Positions 8,732 to 16,932 of a stretch of DNA of 47,366 bases are shown one piece after another. How positions within the stretch are numbered: position 1 is the stretch's first letter; every line of letters starts with the position of its first letter. The notes under the pieces were generated by a model. It was not told the DNA's origin, did not search any database, and saw only the letters and a program-made list of their open reading frames with translations. The stretch is taken from positions 1 to 47,366 of the forward strand of contig CAZXLH010000016.1 of NCBI GenBank assembly GCA_964641455.1, written 5' to 3'. A program made the position numbers and the translations under genes. Source of the DNA: DTU015 sp964641455. Lineage in GTDB: Bacteria; Bacillota; Sulfobacillia; Fermentithermobacillales; Fermentithermobacillaceae.

Positions 8732-9319
8732 TTACTTCACCAAGTTTTTAAACAATCCTGAAAACCCTAAGAACGCCAGAGACATAAGCCCTGTAGAAAT
8801 CAAGGCCAGGGGAAACCCTTCAAGCACCGGAGGTATGTCCATAAGCTTCCATCGTTCTCGTATACCTGCAAATATAATTATTGCCAGGCTCCAACCCAGT
8901 GCTCCGGCAAACCCGTTCACAGTGCTCATCAAAACACCGTAAGAGTGCCTTACGTTTAACATGGCTACCCCCAAAACAGCGCAATTGGTGGTGATTAGAG
9001 GAAGGTAAATTCCCAAGGCCTGATACAGACCCGGCAACGTCTTCTTCATAAATATCTCTACCAGCTGCACAAACGAAGCTATCACAAGGATATACGCAAT
9101 AGTACGAAGATACTCAAGCCCCAAGCCTGCCAACACAAATTTCTCAAAGGCAGCAGTAACTGCAGATGCCAGAGTCATAACAAATACTACTGCACCGGAC
9201 ATACCCATAGCCATATCCAAGTTTTTAGAGACTCCCAGAAACGGACATATGCCCAAATATTGCATGAAAACAAAATTATTAATAAGCAGCCCGCCTAAAA
9301 TTATGCCCAGCACTGACAT
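8732..9319 (-). CDS. rnfA: Rnf complex membrane subunit RnfA
   Basis: RnfA is one of the two inverted-topology membrane subunits that form the ion path and hold a Fe-S cluster between them. The 195-residue product has six predicted membrane helices and the conserved NNFVFMQYLGICPFLG segment (with the cluster cysteine) plus LPLITTNCAVLGVA, the second cysteine half-motif. The ATG at 9319 overlaps the rnfE stop (TGATG arrangement) and has GGAGGG before it; a GTG one codon upstream is an alternative. The overlap indicates coupled translation with rnfE. Confidence 0.96.
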   Translation of the reverse strand: MSVLGIILGGLLINNFVFMQYLGICPFLGVSKNLDMAMGMSGAVVFVMTLASAVTAAFEKFVLAGLGLEYLRTIAYILVIASFVQLVEIFMKKTLPGLYQALGIYLPLITTNCAVLGVAMLNVRHSYGVLMSTVNGFAGALGWSLAIIIFAGIRERWKLMDIPPVLEGFPLALISTGLMSLAFLGFSGLFKNLVK

Positions 9320-9957
9320 CACAATCCCTCCTTTGAGTAGTTATTCTTACGCTCAACGGCGATATTAAGCAAAGCCATTAAAACTCCAAGGGTTATGAAT
9401 CCGCCCGGAGGTGTAAGCATAATAGCAGCCGGTTCAAAAGCCGGGGTAGACGGGAAAGCCACGCTTCCTAACACAATTTGGCCGGTCCCGAAAAACTCTC
9501 TGATTGCTCCTATAACCATAAGGTTAAGCGTAAACGCCATCCCCGAGCCCAAGCCGTCTAAAAGCGAGTTAATAACAGGCTTCCTGTAAGCAAAAGCTTC
9601 GGCGCGGCCAATGATTAGGCAATTGACTACAATAAGCGGCACGAAAATGCCCAAAATATCATATATTGCAGGCAAATACGCTTTCATTAGCAATTCCACA
9701 ATTACTACAGGCGTAGCGATAAATATTACAAATATAGGAATCCGTATTTCGTCAGGTATAACTTTCCTGAAAAGCGATACCAGCACATTGGAAAACGCAA
9801 GCACAAATATGACCGCCACACCCATCCAAAAACCATTAACCACAGATGTAGTCACTGCGAGAGTTGGACACATACCTATAGCCAGTTTGAAAGTCGGGTT
9901 TTCATCAATAAACCCTTTAATGAAATCATAGCCAAGTGATGACTTGTTTGCTTTCAT
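9319..9957 (-). CDS. rnfE: Rnf complex membrane subunit RnfE
   Basis: RnfE is the homologous partner of RnfA, with the same membrane fold in opposite orientation. The 212-residue product shows the paired cysteine motifs GMCPTLAVTTSV and LIVVNCLIIGRAEAFA together with six predicted helices. Its ATG overlaps the stop codon of rnfD by 4 bases. In most known rnf operons rnfG lies between rnfD and rnfE; here the two reading frames overlap, so there is no room for it. Confidence 0.96.
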   Translation of the reverse strand: MKANKSSLGYDFIKGFIDENPTFKLAIGMCPTLAVTTSVVNGFWMGVAVIFVLAFSNVLVSLFRKVIPDEIRIPIFVIFIATPVVIVELLMKAYLPAIYDILGIFVPLIVVNCLIIGRAEAFAYRKPVINSLLDGLGSGMAFTLNLMVIGAIREFFGTGQIVLGSVAFPSTPAFEPAAIMLTPPGGFITLGVLMALLNIAVERKNNYSKEGL

Positions 9958-10940
9958 TTGGCTTCACCTCCTGCCGCCTTTTTCCCTGCCGCATCGTGGC
10001 CGTATCCGTAGTACCTGGGTACCACATACCTGTCAATCAGCGGAGTAACAAGATTCATAAACAAAATGGCGTAGGTAACACCCTCTGGGTAGCCGCCCCA
10101 CAGCCTTATAAGCATCGTAATAAGCCCTGCACCTATTCCCATGTACAACCTGCCTCTTGGGGTAACAGGCGATGTTACATAGTCGGTAGCCATAAAGAAC
10201 GAACCCAGGAAGGCGCCGCCAAGAAGAATTGCGCTAAACCCGTCGCCCTGGAAAAACGCTCCCGGTTTACCGAAAACCCATGTGCCGACAGCCAAAGTTC
10301 CCAGATACCCTAAAGGAATCCTGTAATCTATAACATCTCTAATAATGAGATAAAGCCCGCCAATCAAAAGAGCCAGTATGCTGGTTTCTCCCAACGAACC
10401 TATTCTTTGCCCCAAAAACAGTTCCTTAAAGGTCAAAGCAGTTTGCCCTGTACTGTTAAAGGCAACCAGCGGGGTAGCTGTTGTAACCGCATCGTAAGCC
10501 ATAGGGTTCAGCCACTCCCGTGTCATGTATAAAGGCCATGCAGCCAGCAAAAACGCCCTGGCGGCAAGCGCCGGGTTAACAAAGTTGCATCCTAAGCCGC
10601 CGAATATCTGCTTTGCAATCACAATCGCAAATACCGATCCGATTACAGGTATCCATACCGGTACATTTGGCGGCAGTGTCAAAGCCAGCAACAAGCCTGT
10701 AACCACTGCCGAAAGATCATTGACAGTAGCCTCTTTATTTACTGCCTTCCGGTAAATAACTTCTGAAGCCACCGCTGAAGCCACCGATGCAAGAATAACC
10801 CACAAAGATCTGAGCCCAAATAAAATAACTCCGGCTATACACGCAGGAATAAGCGCTATCACTACGTCCAGCATTATCCCCCGCACTGTTCTAGGGCTCT
10901 TTATGTGAGGGGACGGTGTTATTAGCAATTTATCCTCCAT
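9954..10940 (-). CDS. rnfD: Rnf complex subunit RnfD with flavinylation motif
   Basis: RnfD is a membrane subunit that carries a covalently bound FMN. The 328-residue protein begins MEDKLLITPSPHIKSP, which matches the RnfD N-terminus, and has many membrane helices. The flavin attachment motif D-x-x-S/T-x-A-T is seen as DAVTTATP, with Thr156 the predicted attachment residue. The open frame extends upstream to 11078 within rnfC, but the ATG at 10940 has a strong GGAGGG site and gives the standard start. It is 29 bases after rnfC and overlaps rnfE by 4 bases. Confidence 0.96.
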   Translation of the reverse strand: MEDKLLITPSPHIKSPRTVRGIMLDVVIALIPACIAGVILFGLRSLWVILASVASAVASEVIYRKAVNKEATVNDLSAVVTGLLLALTLPPNVPVWIPVIGSVFAIVIAKQIFGGLGCNFVNPALAARAFLLAAWPLYMTREWLNPMAYDAVTTATPLVAFNSTGQTALTFKELFLGQRIGSLGETSILALLIGGLYLIIRDVIDYRIPLGYLGTLAVGTWVFGKPGAFFQGDGFSAILLGGAFLGSFFMATDYVTSPVTPRGRLYMGIGAGLITMLIRLWGGYPEGVTYAILFMNLVTPLIDRYVVPRYYGYGHDAAGKKAAGGEAK

Positions 10941-10969
10941 CAAATACCCTCCGTCTCTTAAAACCGGGC

Positions 10970-12313
10970 CTAGCTCTGCTTCTGAGCTTTTCGCCTCGAT
11001 GTTATTTCGGCTTTGGCCATCTTTATCCATTGAACCAAAGGCCGCTTTGCAGGGCAGATAAAAGTGCATGCACCACATTCACAGCAATCCATAACCCTAT
11101 GGTTTTCAGCATCTTCCATAAACCCTCGCTCAGCGTAAGCAGACATCCAAACAGGCTGCAGCCCCATTGGACAGACATCAACACATTTTCCACAACGTAT
11201 GCAAGGCATAATAGGCTCCTTGGTGATTTGCTCTTCATTGAAGACCAAAATCCCGGAAGTGCCTTTCAATACCGGAACATCCAAACTCTTAACCGCAGGG
11301 CCCATCATTGGGCCTCCCATTACTACCTTGCCAGGAGTACCGTTGAAACCTCCGGCCTTCTCAATCAAAAAGGAAAGCGGCGTACCCAAAAGCACCCTAA
11401 AGTTAGACGGGTTTGTAACGCCCTCTCCTGTAACACTTACAACCCTTTCTACCAGAGGAAGCCCTGTCAGTATAGCTTCTGCCATAGCATAAGCAGTACC
11501 AACATTCGACACTATCACCCCAACATCAAGAGGCAGGCCCGGCGGAGGAGGTACCTCTCTGCCCAAAACCGCCTGGATCAACTGCTTCTCGCCACCTCTG
11601 GGGTACCGTGTACTCAGCACTGCAATTTCCAATTCATCATAGGGTAATATAGCCTTCTTCATGGCTTCTATGGCGTCCGGTTTGTTGTCCTCAATGCAAA
11701 CAATCCCGCGTTTGACCCCTGAAGCCTTCATGAAAGCTCTAAACCCCAAAATTACTTTGCCCGGGTTTTCAAGCATTAGCCTGTGATCGGCAGTAAGATA
11801 CGGCTCACACTCTGCCCCGTTCAGAAGGTACGTATCTATAGGCTTGTCCTTGGGAGGGGACAATTTGACAGCCGTTGGAAATGCCGCTCCCCCAAGCCCC
11901 ACAAGGCCTATTTCTCTTGCCAGGGCCAAAATTCTTTCGGCCGAAATTCCGTTTGGGCCAGATACTTCAGCAGACAGTTTTTCGCACGTTTCATGTTTGC
12001 CATCAGGCTCAAGGATAATTGCATCTGCCATCCGGGCCTGTACCGGATGAAACCTTGGTTCAATAGCCTTAACTGTCCCGGAAGTAGGAGCATGCAAAGC
12101 AGCGCTCACAACTCCCTGAGGTTCAGCCAATACCTGCCCTCGCTTAACTGCATCTTTCGGTTTTACAACTGCCATTGACGGGGCTCCTATATGTTGCGAC
12201 AAAAAAAGTATGAGTTCCCCGGGAATTCCGGCGAACTCTATCGGAGAGTTCTCTGCCAGTTCCTTCTTGTGAGGAACAACCACGCCTCCGAACATTTTCT
12301 TTATGGTAATCAC
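10970..12313 (-). CDS. rnfC: Rnf complex subunit RnfC (NADH-binding, Fe-S)
   Basis: RnfC is the peripheral subunit that exchanges electrons with NAD(H). The product (about 447 residues) has an N-terminal barrel-sandwich-like part, an NADH/FMN-binding Rossmann-like region (LGGAAFPTAVKLSPP and YLLNGAECEPYLTADHRLM, a NuoF-like signature), an SLBB-type segment, and two ferredoxin motifs, CIRCGKCVDVCP and CCECGACTFICPAKRP. The start is a GTG at 12313 with GAGGTGG upstream; a GTG three codons earlier (12322) is also possible. It is the first gene of the rnf block, with a sigma-A-like promoter about 140 bases upstream. Confidence 0.96.
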   Translation of the reverse strand: MITIKKMFGGVVVPHKKELAENSPIEFAGIPGELILFLSQHIGAPSMAVVKPKDAVKRGQVLAEPQGVVSAALHAPTSGTVKAIEPRFHPVQARMADAIILEPDGKHETCEKLSAEVSGPNGISAERILALAREIGLVGLGGAAFPTAVKLSPPKDKPIDTYLLNGAECEPYLTADHRLMLENPGKVILGFRAFMKASGVKRGIVCIEDNKPDAIEAMKKAILPYDELEIAVLSTRYPRGGEKQLIQAVLGREVPPPPGLPLDVGVIVSNVGTAYAMAEAILTGLPLVERVVSVTGEGVTNPSNFRVLLGTPLSFLIEKAGGFNGTPGKVVMGGPMMGPAVKSLDVPVLKGTSGILVFNEEQITKEPIMPCIRCGKCVDVCPMGLQPVWMSAYAERGFMEDAENHRVMDCCECGACTFICPAKRPLVQWIKMAKAEITSRRKAQKQS

Positions 12314-12455
12314 CCTTACCACCTCAATTGCAGCCTTTAATCATAGACTTTGACTATAATATTATAATATGAAACCCTTTCTGACCATTTTCTATTGAAA
12401 TCAGTTGTGATCAACCTTCTAAACAACCTAATTCGATCACTACTATACAGTGTTA

Positions 12456-12484
12456 ATTCTATTGCTTAGGCAAGCCCTCGTCAA
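12456..12484 (-). promoter_or_regulatory. Sigma-A-type promoter for the rnf operon
   Basis: On the minus strand TTGACG (12479-12484) and TAGAAT (12456-12461) are separated by exactly 17 bases and lie in the rpoN-rnfC gap. Each differs by one base from the vegetative consensus. Transcription from about 12448 would leave a leader of roughly 135 bases before rnfC, in which I recognise no known riboswitch. Confidence 0.6.
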
Positions 12485-12498
12485 ATGCTCGTTTTGGT

Positions 12499-12512
12499 TG
12501 GCCGGCCGGCCA
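12499..12512. repeat. 14-bp perfect palindrome after rpoN
   Basis: TGGCCGGCCGGCCA is fully self-complementary and lies 32 bases past the rpoN stop. It has no loop and no T run behind it on the minus strand, so it is a weak terminator candidate. A similar GGCCGGCC core occurs inside the rrf2 gene, suggesting simple GC-rich sequence and not necessarily a site. Confidence 0.35.
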
Positions 12513-12543
12513 TTTCAACTATCACAAGCATATGGAAAACCGG

Positions 12544-13923
12544 TTACAATTTTCTTCTGCGGTTAGATGGAGGAATTCCGAGTTGAGAACGGTACTTGGC
12601 AACAGTGCGCCTGGCAATGTCCACTCCTTCTTGGCCCAGCCGCTCAACTATTTGCATATCGGTCAGGGGAGTTTTGGGATCTTCACTTTCCACAATCTCT
12701 TCAATAAGCCTCTTGACATTATATTGAGATACCTCTTGCCCGTAAGACTCTACTCCGGGGCTGAAAAACATCCTACATGAAAATAAGCCGAAAGGTGTAT
12801 CCACATACTTTCCCGCTATTGCCCTGGATACTGTAGAACCGTGAATTCCAAGCTCATCTGCTACGTCTTTAAGAAGCATAGGCTCAAGATGCCCAGGCCC
12901 CTCAGAAAAGAACCTCCGCTGCCGCCTGACAATACTTTCCATAACCCTGGAAATAGTCATCCTTCTTTGCTCTATGCTTTTGAGCAAGAAACGGGCTCTT
13001 CTCATCTGCCGGACCAAGTATCTTTTAGCATCTTGTTCTCCCCTCGCCAGCAACCTTCTGTAATATGAGTTCCACCTGATTGACGGAAGAGCGCTGTCGT
13101 TTAATATGACCACAAATTCGTCATCGATTTTCCTTACGGTAATATCAGGTATTACGAACGTCACATGGCCTTGAGAAAACACAGAACCCGGCTTAGGGTC
13201 AAGTTTCAAAATAGAGTCTCTTGCCCGCAACACCTGTTTCAGAGAAACCTGCTCTCTTTGGGCTATTTTGCTGTATCGAGCCTCACCCAAATCATCAAGG
13301 TAATTCCTAATTATCTTTAGCGCAAGGCCGCTAAACCCTCTGTCTATGGCCTGAAGTTCCAGGCACTCTCTGAGATTTCTGGCAGCAACACCGGGGGGAT
13401 CCAGGCTCTGAACAATTTTGAGGATAGATTCAACCTGGCTTTTGTGGCTTGAAGTGGCCTGAGCGATCTCAGGTATGGTAGACCGTAGGTATCCGTTATT
13501 ATCTATGCTGCCGACTATGAAGTGAGCAATGCTGCGTTGTTTTGGGCTAAGGTGCAAGAGGCCCAATTGAGACAGCAGATGATCTCTGACAGATACATCA
13601 GGCGTTAAGGGCCGGTGAAACCCAGGGACAATGTCATCCTGTGAGCGGCTGGAAGATCGCCCGGCAAATCTCTGGCCAAGGCCAAGATCTGACGAATCAA
13701 AAAAATAAGCCACCCAATCTTCCTCGTATTCTAAAGTGTCTGAAGAAATTTGGCTCTGGCTTTCATCAACCAACTCGAGAAGCGGGTTTTTCTCGGCCTC
13801 TTCTAATATCAGTTCAGATAATTCTTGCACATTCATCTGCAAGATCATTATGGCTTGATGCAATTCAGGTGTCAGAATCAGTTTCTGAGTTTGTATAAGT
13901 TCGAGGCCATACCCTAGTTTCAT
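12544..13923 (-). CDS. rpoN: RNA polymerase sigma-54 factor RpoN
   Basis: Sigma-54 directs RNA polymerase to -24/-12 promoters that need an AAA+ activator. The 459-residue protein has the glutamine/leucine-rich activator region I (LIQTQKLILTPELHQAIMIL), a core-binding domain, a helix-turn-helix (ADELGIHGSTVSRAIAGKYV) and the near-invariant RpoN box seen as ARRTVAKYRSQLGIP at the C-terminus. The ATG at 13923 has GGGAGGGGG just upstream. No enhancer-binding activator is encoded in the window, and I found no obvious -24/-12 site nearby, so its targets are elsewhere. Confidence 0.97.
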   Translation of the reverse strand: MKLGYGLELIQTQKLILTPELHQAIMILQMNVQELSELILEEAEKNPLLELVDESQSQISSDTLEYEEDWVAYFFDSSDLGLGQRFAGRSSSRSQDDIVPGFHRPLTPDVSVRDHLLSQLGLLHLSPKQRSIAHFIVGSIDNNGYLRSTIPEIAQATSSHKSQVESILKIVQSLDPPGVAARNLRECLELQAIDRGFSGLALKIIRNYLDDLGEARYSKIAQREQVSLKQVLRARDSILKLDPKPGSVFSQGHVTFVIPDITVRKIDDEFVVILNDSALPSIRWNSYYRRLLARGEQDAKRYLVRQMRRARFLLKSIEQRRMTISRVMESIVRRQRRFFSEGPGHLEPMLLKDVADELGIHGSTVSRAIAGKYVDTPFGLFSCRMFFSPGVESYGQEVSQYNVKRLIEEIVESEDPKTPLTDMQIVERLGQEGVDIARRTVAKYRSQLGIPPSNRRRKL

Positions 13924-13985
13924 TGTCCCCCTCCCTTACTATTCTATACTATTTCAATACTGCTCGTCGCTTTCGTCAGCCAAGC

Positions 13986-14846
13986 TTAATCCATGCCAAT
14001 TTTTTTGGTAACAACGTCAACATCCAAAAGATAGATTCCGGTGAGATACTCAAGTTCTTGCTTAAGTTTCTTTTGGACTTCACTCATAACCGCAAACACC
14101 TTAACCCCGTAACTTAACACCAGTTCCACTTCAAGAATTGCACCTTCACCGGTAGTAAGAACCAATGTTTTCAAAACCCTTTTCACACCCGGAACCTCGT
14201 AACAAATCCACTTGGCCATCTGCATTACTACATTGTCGGCAATGTAAAAGTTGCCGAAATAGCTATAGGTTGGCCTAACTACGCTTCTTTCCAAGACCAC
14301 ACCTTTCTGCTCCCGGGATCTGACAAACATCTGTAAGGGATCGACCATATAACCTGAAAAGGTCTTCTTTACCTCAAAAGTAGGGGCCGGAATCACATGT
14401 TTTCCTTCCTGGCGGCGCTTCCATAGAGCCTCTCTTACCTCTTCTTCACTGGCAAGTTCCCTTATGTTCAATATTTTCAATGGCTCACTGAGCCCCAGCC
14501 TGGAAATTATCCGCTCAATCATCGAATCTGAAATACCAAGTATTAAAATTCGCTTGAGGTTAAGGTCTTCAAGAGCTGATCGTACTTCAAGGGCATGCCC
14601 CGGAGAAGTAAAAACAGCTCTTCTAACCGCCGCAGTCTTGGTTTCTTCTCTTTTGGCCGATTTGCCTGCCACAATCCGAGAGCCGAAAATCAGCAAACCG
14701 TCGTCAATAATCGCCTCGCACTCATACTCTTGGGCTACCCACATAGCATGATGAGACTTCCCGGTCCCGCTTGGCCCTATAAGGGCAATCACTTCGATAT
14801 CTTCAAGCCCAGGCTCAGATCCTAGTTCTTTCCCCGGGAAAACCAC
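13986..14846 (-). CDS. P-loop ATP-binding protein fused to an Asp23/Gls24-like domain
   Basis: The 286-residue product has a nucleotide-binding N-terminal half with a clear Walker A motif (GPSGTGKS, residues 24-31), preceded by a short hydrophobic strand (VIALI). The C-terminal part, about residues 185-286, reads VVRPTYSYFGNFYIADNVVMQMAKWICYEV and then GVKVFAVMSEVQKKLKQELEYLTG, which resembles an Asp23/Gls24 (DUF322) domain, normally a membrane-associated envelope stress protein. The GTG start at 14846 has GGGAGG seven bases ahead and overlaps the TPR gene by 25 bases in a different frame. The substrate and function are unknown; the fusion suggests ATP- or kinase-type signalling linked to the cell envelope. 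Confidence 0.75.
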   Translation of the reverse strand: MVFPGKELGSEPGLEDIEVIALIGPSGTGKSHHAMWVAQEYECEAIIDDGLLIFGSRIVAGKSAKREETKTAAVRRAVFTSPGHALEVRSALEDLNLKRILILGISDSMIERIISRLGLSEPLKILNIRELASEEEVREALWKRRQEGKHVIPAPTFEVKKTFSGYMVDPLQMFVRSREQKGVVLERSVVRPTYSYFGNFYIADNVVMQMAKWICYEVPGVKRVLKTLVLTTGEGAILEVELVLSYGVKVFAVMSEVQKKLKQELEYLTGIYLLDVDVVTKKIGMD

Positions 14847-16270
14847 TTGAAACCTCCCTTTCCATCCTTTTGGATGCCAAGAACCTTGTCTACACCCTGT
14901 GGAGGCTGGGTATCTTCCTTAACCAAACTGCCTACCAGCCTTACCGTTTTCTTCTCATCTTCAGTTTTGGCATGTTCCCCTGCAAATTCAATGAGTTCAG
15001 GCCAAATGGTCCTGGAAATAAACGAACTGGAGTCAAGGGCAAAATTAGGATTGTATTTCATAGCTTTCACCCAATGCTTAAGAGCGCTTTGAGGATTTCC
15101 ACCTGCCATGAGAACTGTGCCACACAAAAACTCCACGTCTGATCTGAGTTTCCATTGTTCCGATTCTTTAGGCTCAACCTGCTTTATCGTGTCGAGAAGT
15201 TCCTGACTTAGGCGTTTTGCTTCAGCAATATTTCCGGTTCTGTAATAAAGATCCGCCAAGACCATTGCAGGTTCAGGAGAATCAGGTTCAATCTTGCTTA
15301 TCTGTTGCCATTGGAAAATAGCTTTATCCAAATCGCCGGCCTGTATTGCAGCTGCAGCAAGATTTTTACGGGGAAGAGTATAAGCAGGATTCAAGACAGT
15401 GCACTTTTCCCACATCTCAACAGCTTCGTCTGTTTTGCCTTTCTGAAACAAACCGAGCCCCAGATTATACGTAGCAAATAAATCATCTGGATTAATCCCA
15501 AGAACCTGCTGCCACTCAGCTATTGCGGCGTCAATATCGTTGGCCATAGCATATGCCTCGCCAAGGGTGGTAATTGTAGCGGTATTTTTCGGTTCCAATT
15601 GTTTGGCCTTGGTTAGCGAAGCAATCGCTTTCTCATATTCTTGTTTGCCAACATAAGAGAGCCCTTTGTTAAAATGCAACAAAGGCGCATCAGAGCCTAA
15701 TCGTTCTGCGCGTTCAAAAGTTTCAATGGCTTCATCGTACATTCCGAGGTCAGTGTAGATCGCTCCGACATTATGTAGCGCTTGAAGATTTGAAGGGTCT
15801 AACTTGACAACCTCGAGCCATGCATTAAGAGCATCCTTAATCTGCCTCTTGGCTAAATAAAGTTCGCCTAATTGAGCATGGGCAAGTACATTGCCGGGAG
15901 CAAAGTCTCTGGCTTTTTCAGTTTGAGCAATAGCGGCATCAAGATCGCCCTCTATAATATGGATCTTCCCCAAAAAATAATAAGAAGGGCTATGATACTT
16001 ATCAATAGCAATAGCCTTTCTCCACTCACGCTTGGCCTCCTCAAGGTCACCTGAATCAGCCGCCAACACCCCTAAGTAGTAATGAGCTTGCACATTGCGC
16101 TTATCAAGTTCTATCATTTTTTCCAGTTGCTCTTTGGCTTCATCACGTTTGGCCAGTTTCATGTATGACAAAGCAAGTTGGAACCTCAAGGCAATATCTT
16201 TAGGCCTCCTCGAGACTTCTTTTTCAAGATTTTTGATTATCTCTTGAAGTGACTTTTCATCTATATTCAC
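14822..16270 (-). CDS. TPR repeat protein
   Basis: This 482-residue protein consists mainly of tetratricopeptide repeats from about residue 15 to 430. Typical 34-residue units are visible, for example HYYLGVLAADSGDLEEAKREW and LHNVGAIYTDLGMYDEAIETF, with the usual A/G and P positions (LDPSN, INPDD, IEPDS). There is no signal peptide or membrane helix, so it is probably a cytoplasmic scaffold for protein complexes. It starts with GTG at 16270 behind GGGGGG, and its end overlaps the P-loop/Asp23-like gene, so the two are likely made together. It is divergent from the rrf2-nifS-nifU operon. The partner is not known. Confidence 0.9.
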   Translation of the reverse strand: MNIDEKSLQEIIKNLEKEVSRRPKDIALRFQLALSYMKLAKRDEAKEQLEKMIELDKRNVQAHYYLGVLAADSGDLEEAKREWRKAIAIDKYHSPSYYFLGKIHIIEGDLDAAIAQTEKARDFAPGNVLAHAQLGELYLAKRQIKDALNAWLEVVKLDPSNLQALHNVGAIYTDLGMYDEAIETFERAERLGSDAPLLHFNKGLSYVGKQEYEKAIASLTKAKQLEPKNTATITTLGEAYAMANDIDAAIAEWQQVLGINPDDLFATYNLGLGLFQKGKTDEAVEMWEKCTVLNPAYTLPRKNLAAAAIQAGDLDKAIFQWQQISKIEPDSPEPAMVLADLYYRTGNIAEAKRLSQELLDTIKQVEPKESEQWKLRSDVEFLCGTVLMAGGNPQSALKHWVKAMKYNPNFALDSSSFISRTIWPELIEFAGEHAKTEDEKKTVRLVGSLVKEDTQPPQGVDKVLGIQKDGKGGFKWFSRGKN

Positions 16271-16306
16271 ATTAACCCCCCACGATACTAATAGAGTTTT
16301 ATCAAG

Positions 16307-16334
16307 ATTCGCTCCTCCCTGATATAATACCTTC
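16307..16334 (-). promoter_or_regulatory. Possible sigma-H-like promoter for the TPR gene
   Basis: On the minus strand GAAGGTATT (16326-16334) and CGAAT (16307-16311) are separated by 14 bases, close to the Spo0H consensus RWAGGAWWT / HGAAT. The -35 box has one mismatch in the AGGA core (AGGT). A leader of about 30 bases to the GTG would follow. Weaker than the other sites of this type in the window. Confidence 0.35.
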
Positions 16335-16384
16335 TATTGTTAAGATTCTCCAAATCATAGCCAATAAATAATGACCGTATCTGC

Positions 16385-16413
16385 TTGACTCTATCTAATC
16401 CTAGTATAATAAT
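16385..16413 (+). promoter_or_regulatory. Promoter of the rrf2-nifS-nifU operon
   Basis: TTGACT (16385-16390) and AATAAT (16408-16413) are 17 bases apart and each differs from the vegetative consensus by a single base. The -10 box lies in the spacer of a large inverted repeat, so RNA polymerase and the repressor would compete directly. Confidence 0.65.
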
Positions 16414-16424
16414 AGGATTAGATA
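16392..16424 (+). promoter_or_regulatory. Palindromic operator upstream of the Rrf2 regulator
   Basis: A perfect 12-base inverted repeat, TATCTAATCCTA (16392-16403) and TAGGATTAGATA (16413-16424), has a 9-base AT-rich spacer. It covers the space between -35 and -10 and the start region of the predicted rrf2 promoter. This is the expected place for autorepression by an Rrf2/IscR dimer. I do not recognise the exact motif among the well-known IscR or CymR sites. Confidence 0.7.
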
Positions 16425-16479
16425 TAATTCTTATTTCTATCTGCCGGGGTAAACCCGGTTACAACCGAGGTGAGCTAAA

Positions 16480-16932
16480 CTGGCTTTTACGCTTTCCACA
16501 AAAGGGCATTATGCTGTATTGCTCATGTATGAATTAGCAAAAGCAGGTGATGATTTTATTTCACTTTCACAAATCTCAGATGCCCAAAAAGTATCGCAAG
16601 GTTACCTTGAGCAAATTGTAAGGCCGCTAAGAGAAAGCAGGCTGGTAACAGGCAAAAGAGGTTTTGGCGGCGGGTACAAGTTAACCAGGCCGGCCGGCCA
16701 AATAACCGTGGGTGAAATTATCAAAGCCGCAGAAGGCCCTACTGTACCTGTTGAATGCGTAAGCGAAGATTTTTCACACTGCAACTGTCCTGACGATTGC
16801 AGAGCTAAGCTGGTTTGGCAAAAAGTCGGAGAAGCAATAGATGGCGTGCTTGATTCAATAACTCTTCTGCATTTGATTGAGGACGCTGAATACAATCGAC
16901 ACGAAAAGAAAGGGGAAATCAGCCATGAGTAG
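16480..16932 (+). CDS. Rrf2/IscR-family Fe-S regulator, CTG start
   Basis: Rrf2 regulators are small winged-helix dimers, several of which bind a Fe-S cluster and control cluster assembly genes. The 150-residue product begins LAFTLSTKGHYAVLLMYELA, matching the family N-terminus (compare RLSTKGRYA), followed by the helix-turn-helix SQISDAQKVSQGYLEQIVRPL and the wing GFGGGYKLTRP. A cysteine group, ECVSEDFSHCNCPDDC, supplies potential cluster ligands. No ATG, GTG or TTG precedes this conserved start; a CTG at 16480 has GAGGTGA six bases before it and an in-frame stop at 16471. A TTG at 16519 would remove the first helix. The frame overlaps nifS by 8 bases, implying IscR-like control of the operon. 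Confidence 0.88.
   Translation: MAFTLSTKGHYAVLLMYELAKAGDDFISLSQISDAQKVSQGYLEQIVRPLRESRLVTGKRGFGGGYKLTRPAGQITVGEIIKAAEGPTVPVECVSEDFSHCNCPDDCRAKLVWQKVGEAIDGVLDSITLLHLIEDAEYNRHEKKGEISHE

Noticed and set aside
16385..16410. TTGACT with TATAAT at 14 bases as the rrf2 promoter
   Set aside because: The spacing is too short; AATAAT at 17 bases gives a normal promoter.
16686..16700. GGCCGGCCGGCC in rrf2 paired with the palindrome at 12499 as a repeat family
   Set aside because: It is low-complexity GC-rich sequence inside a coding region and flanks do not match.
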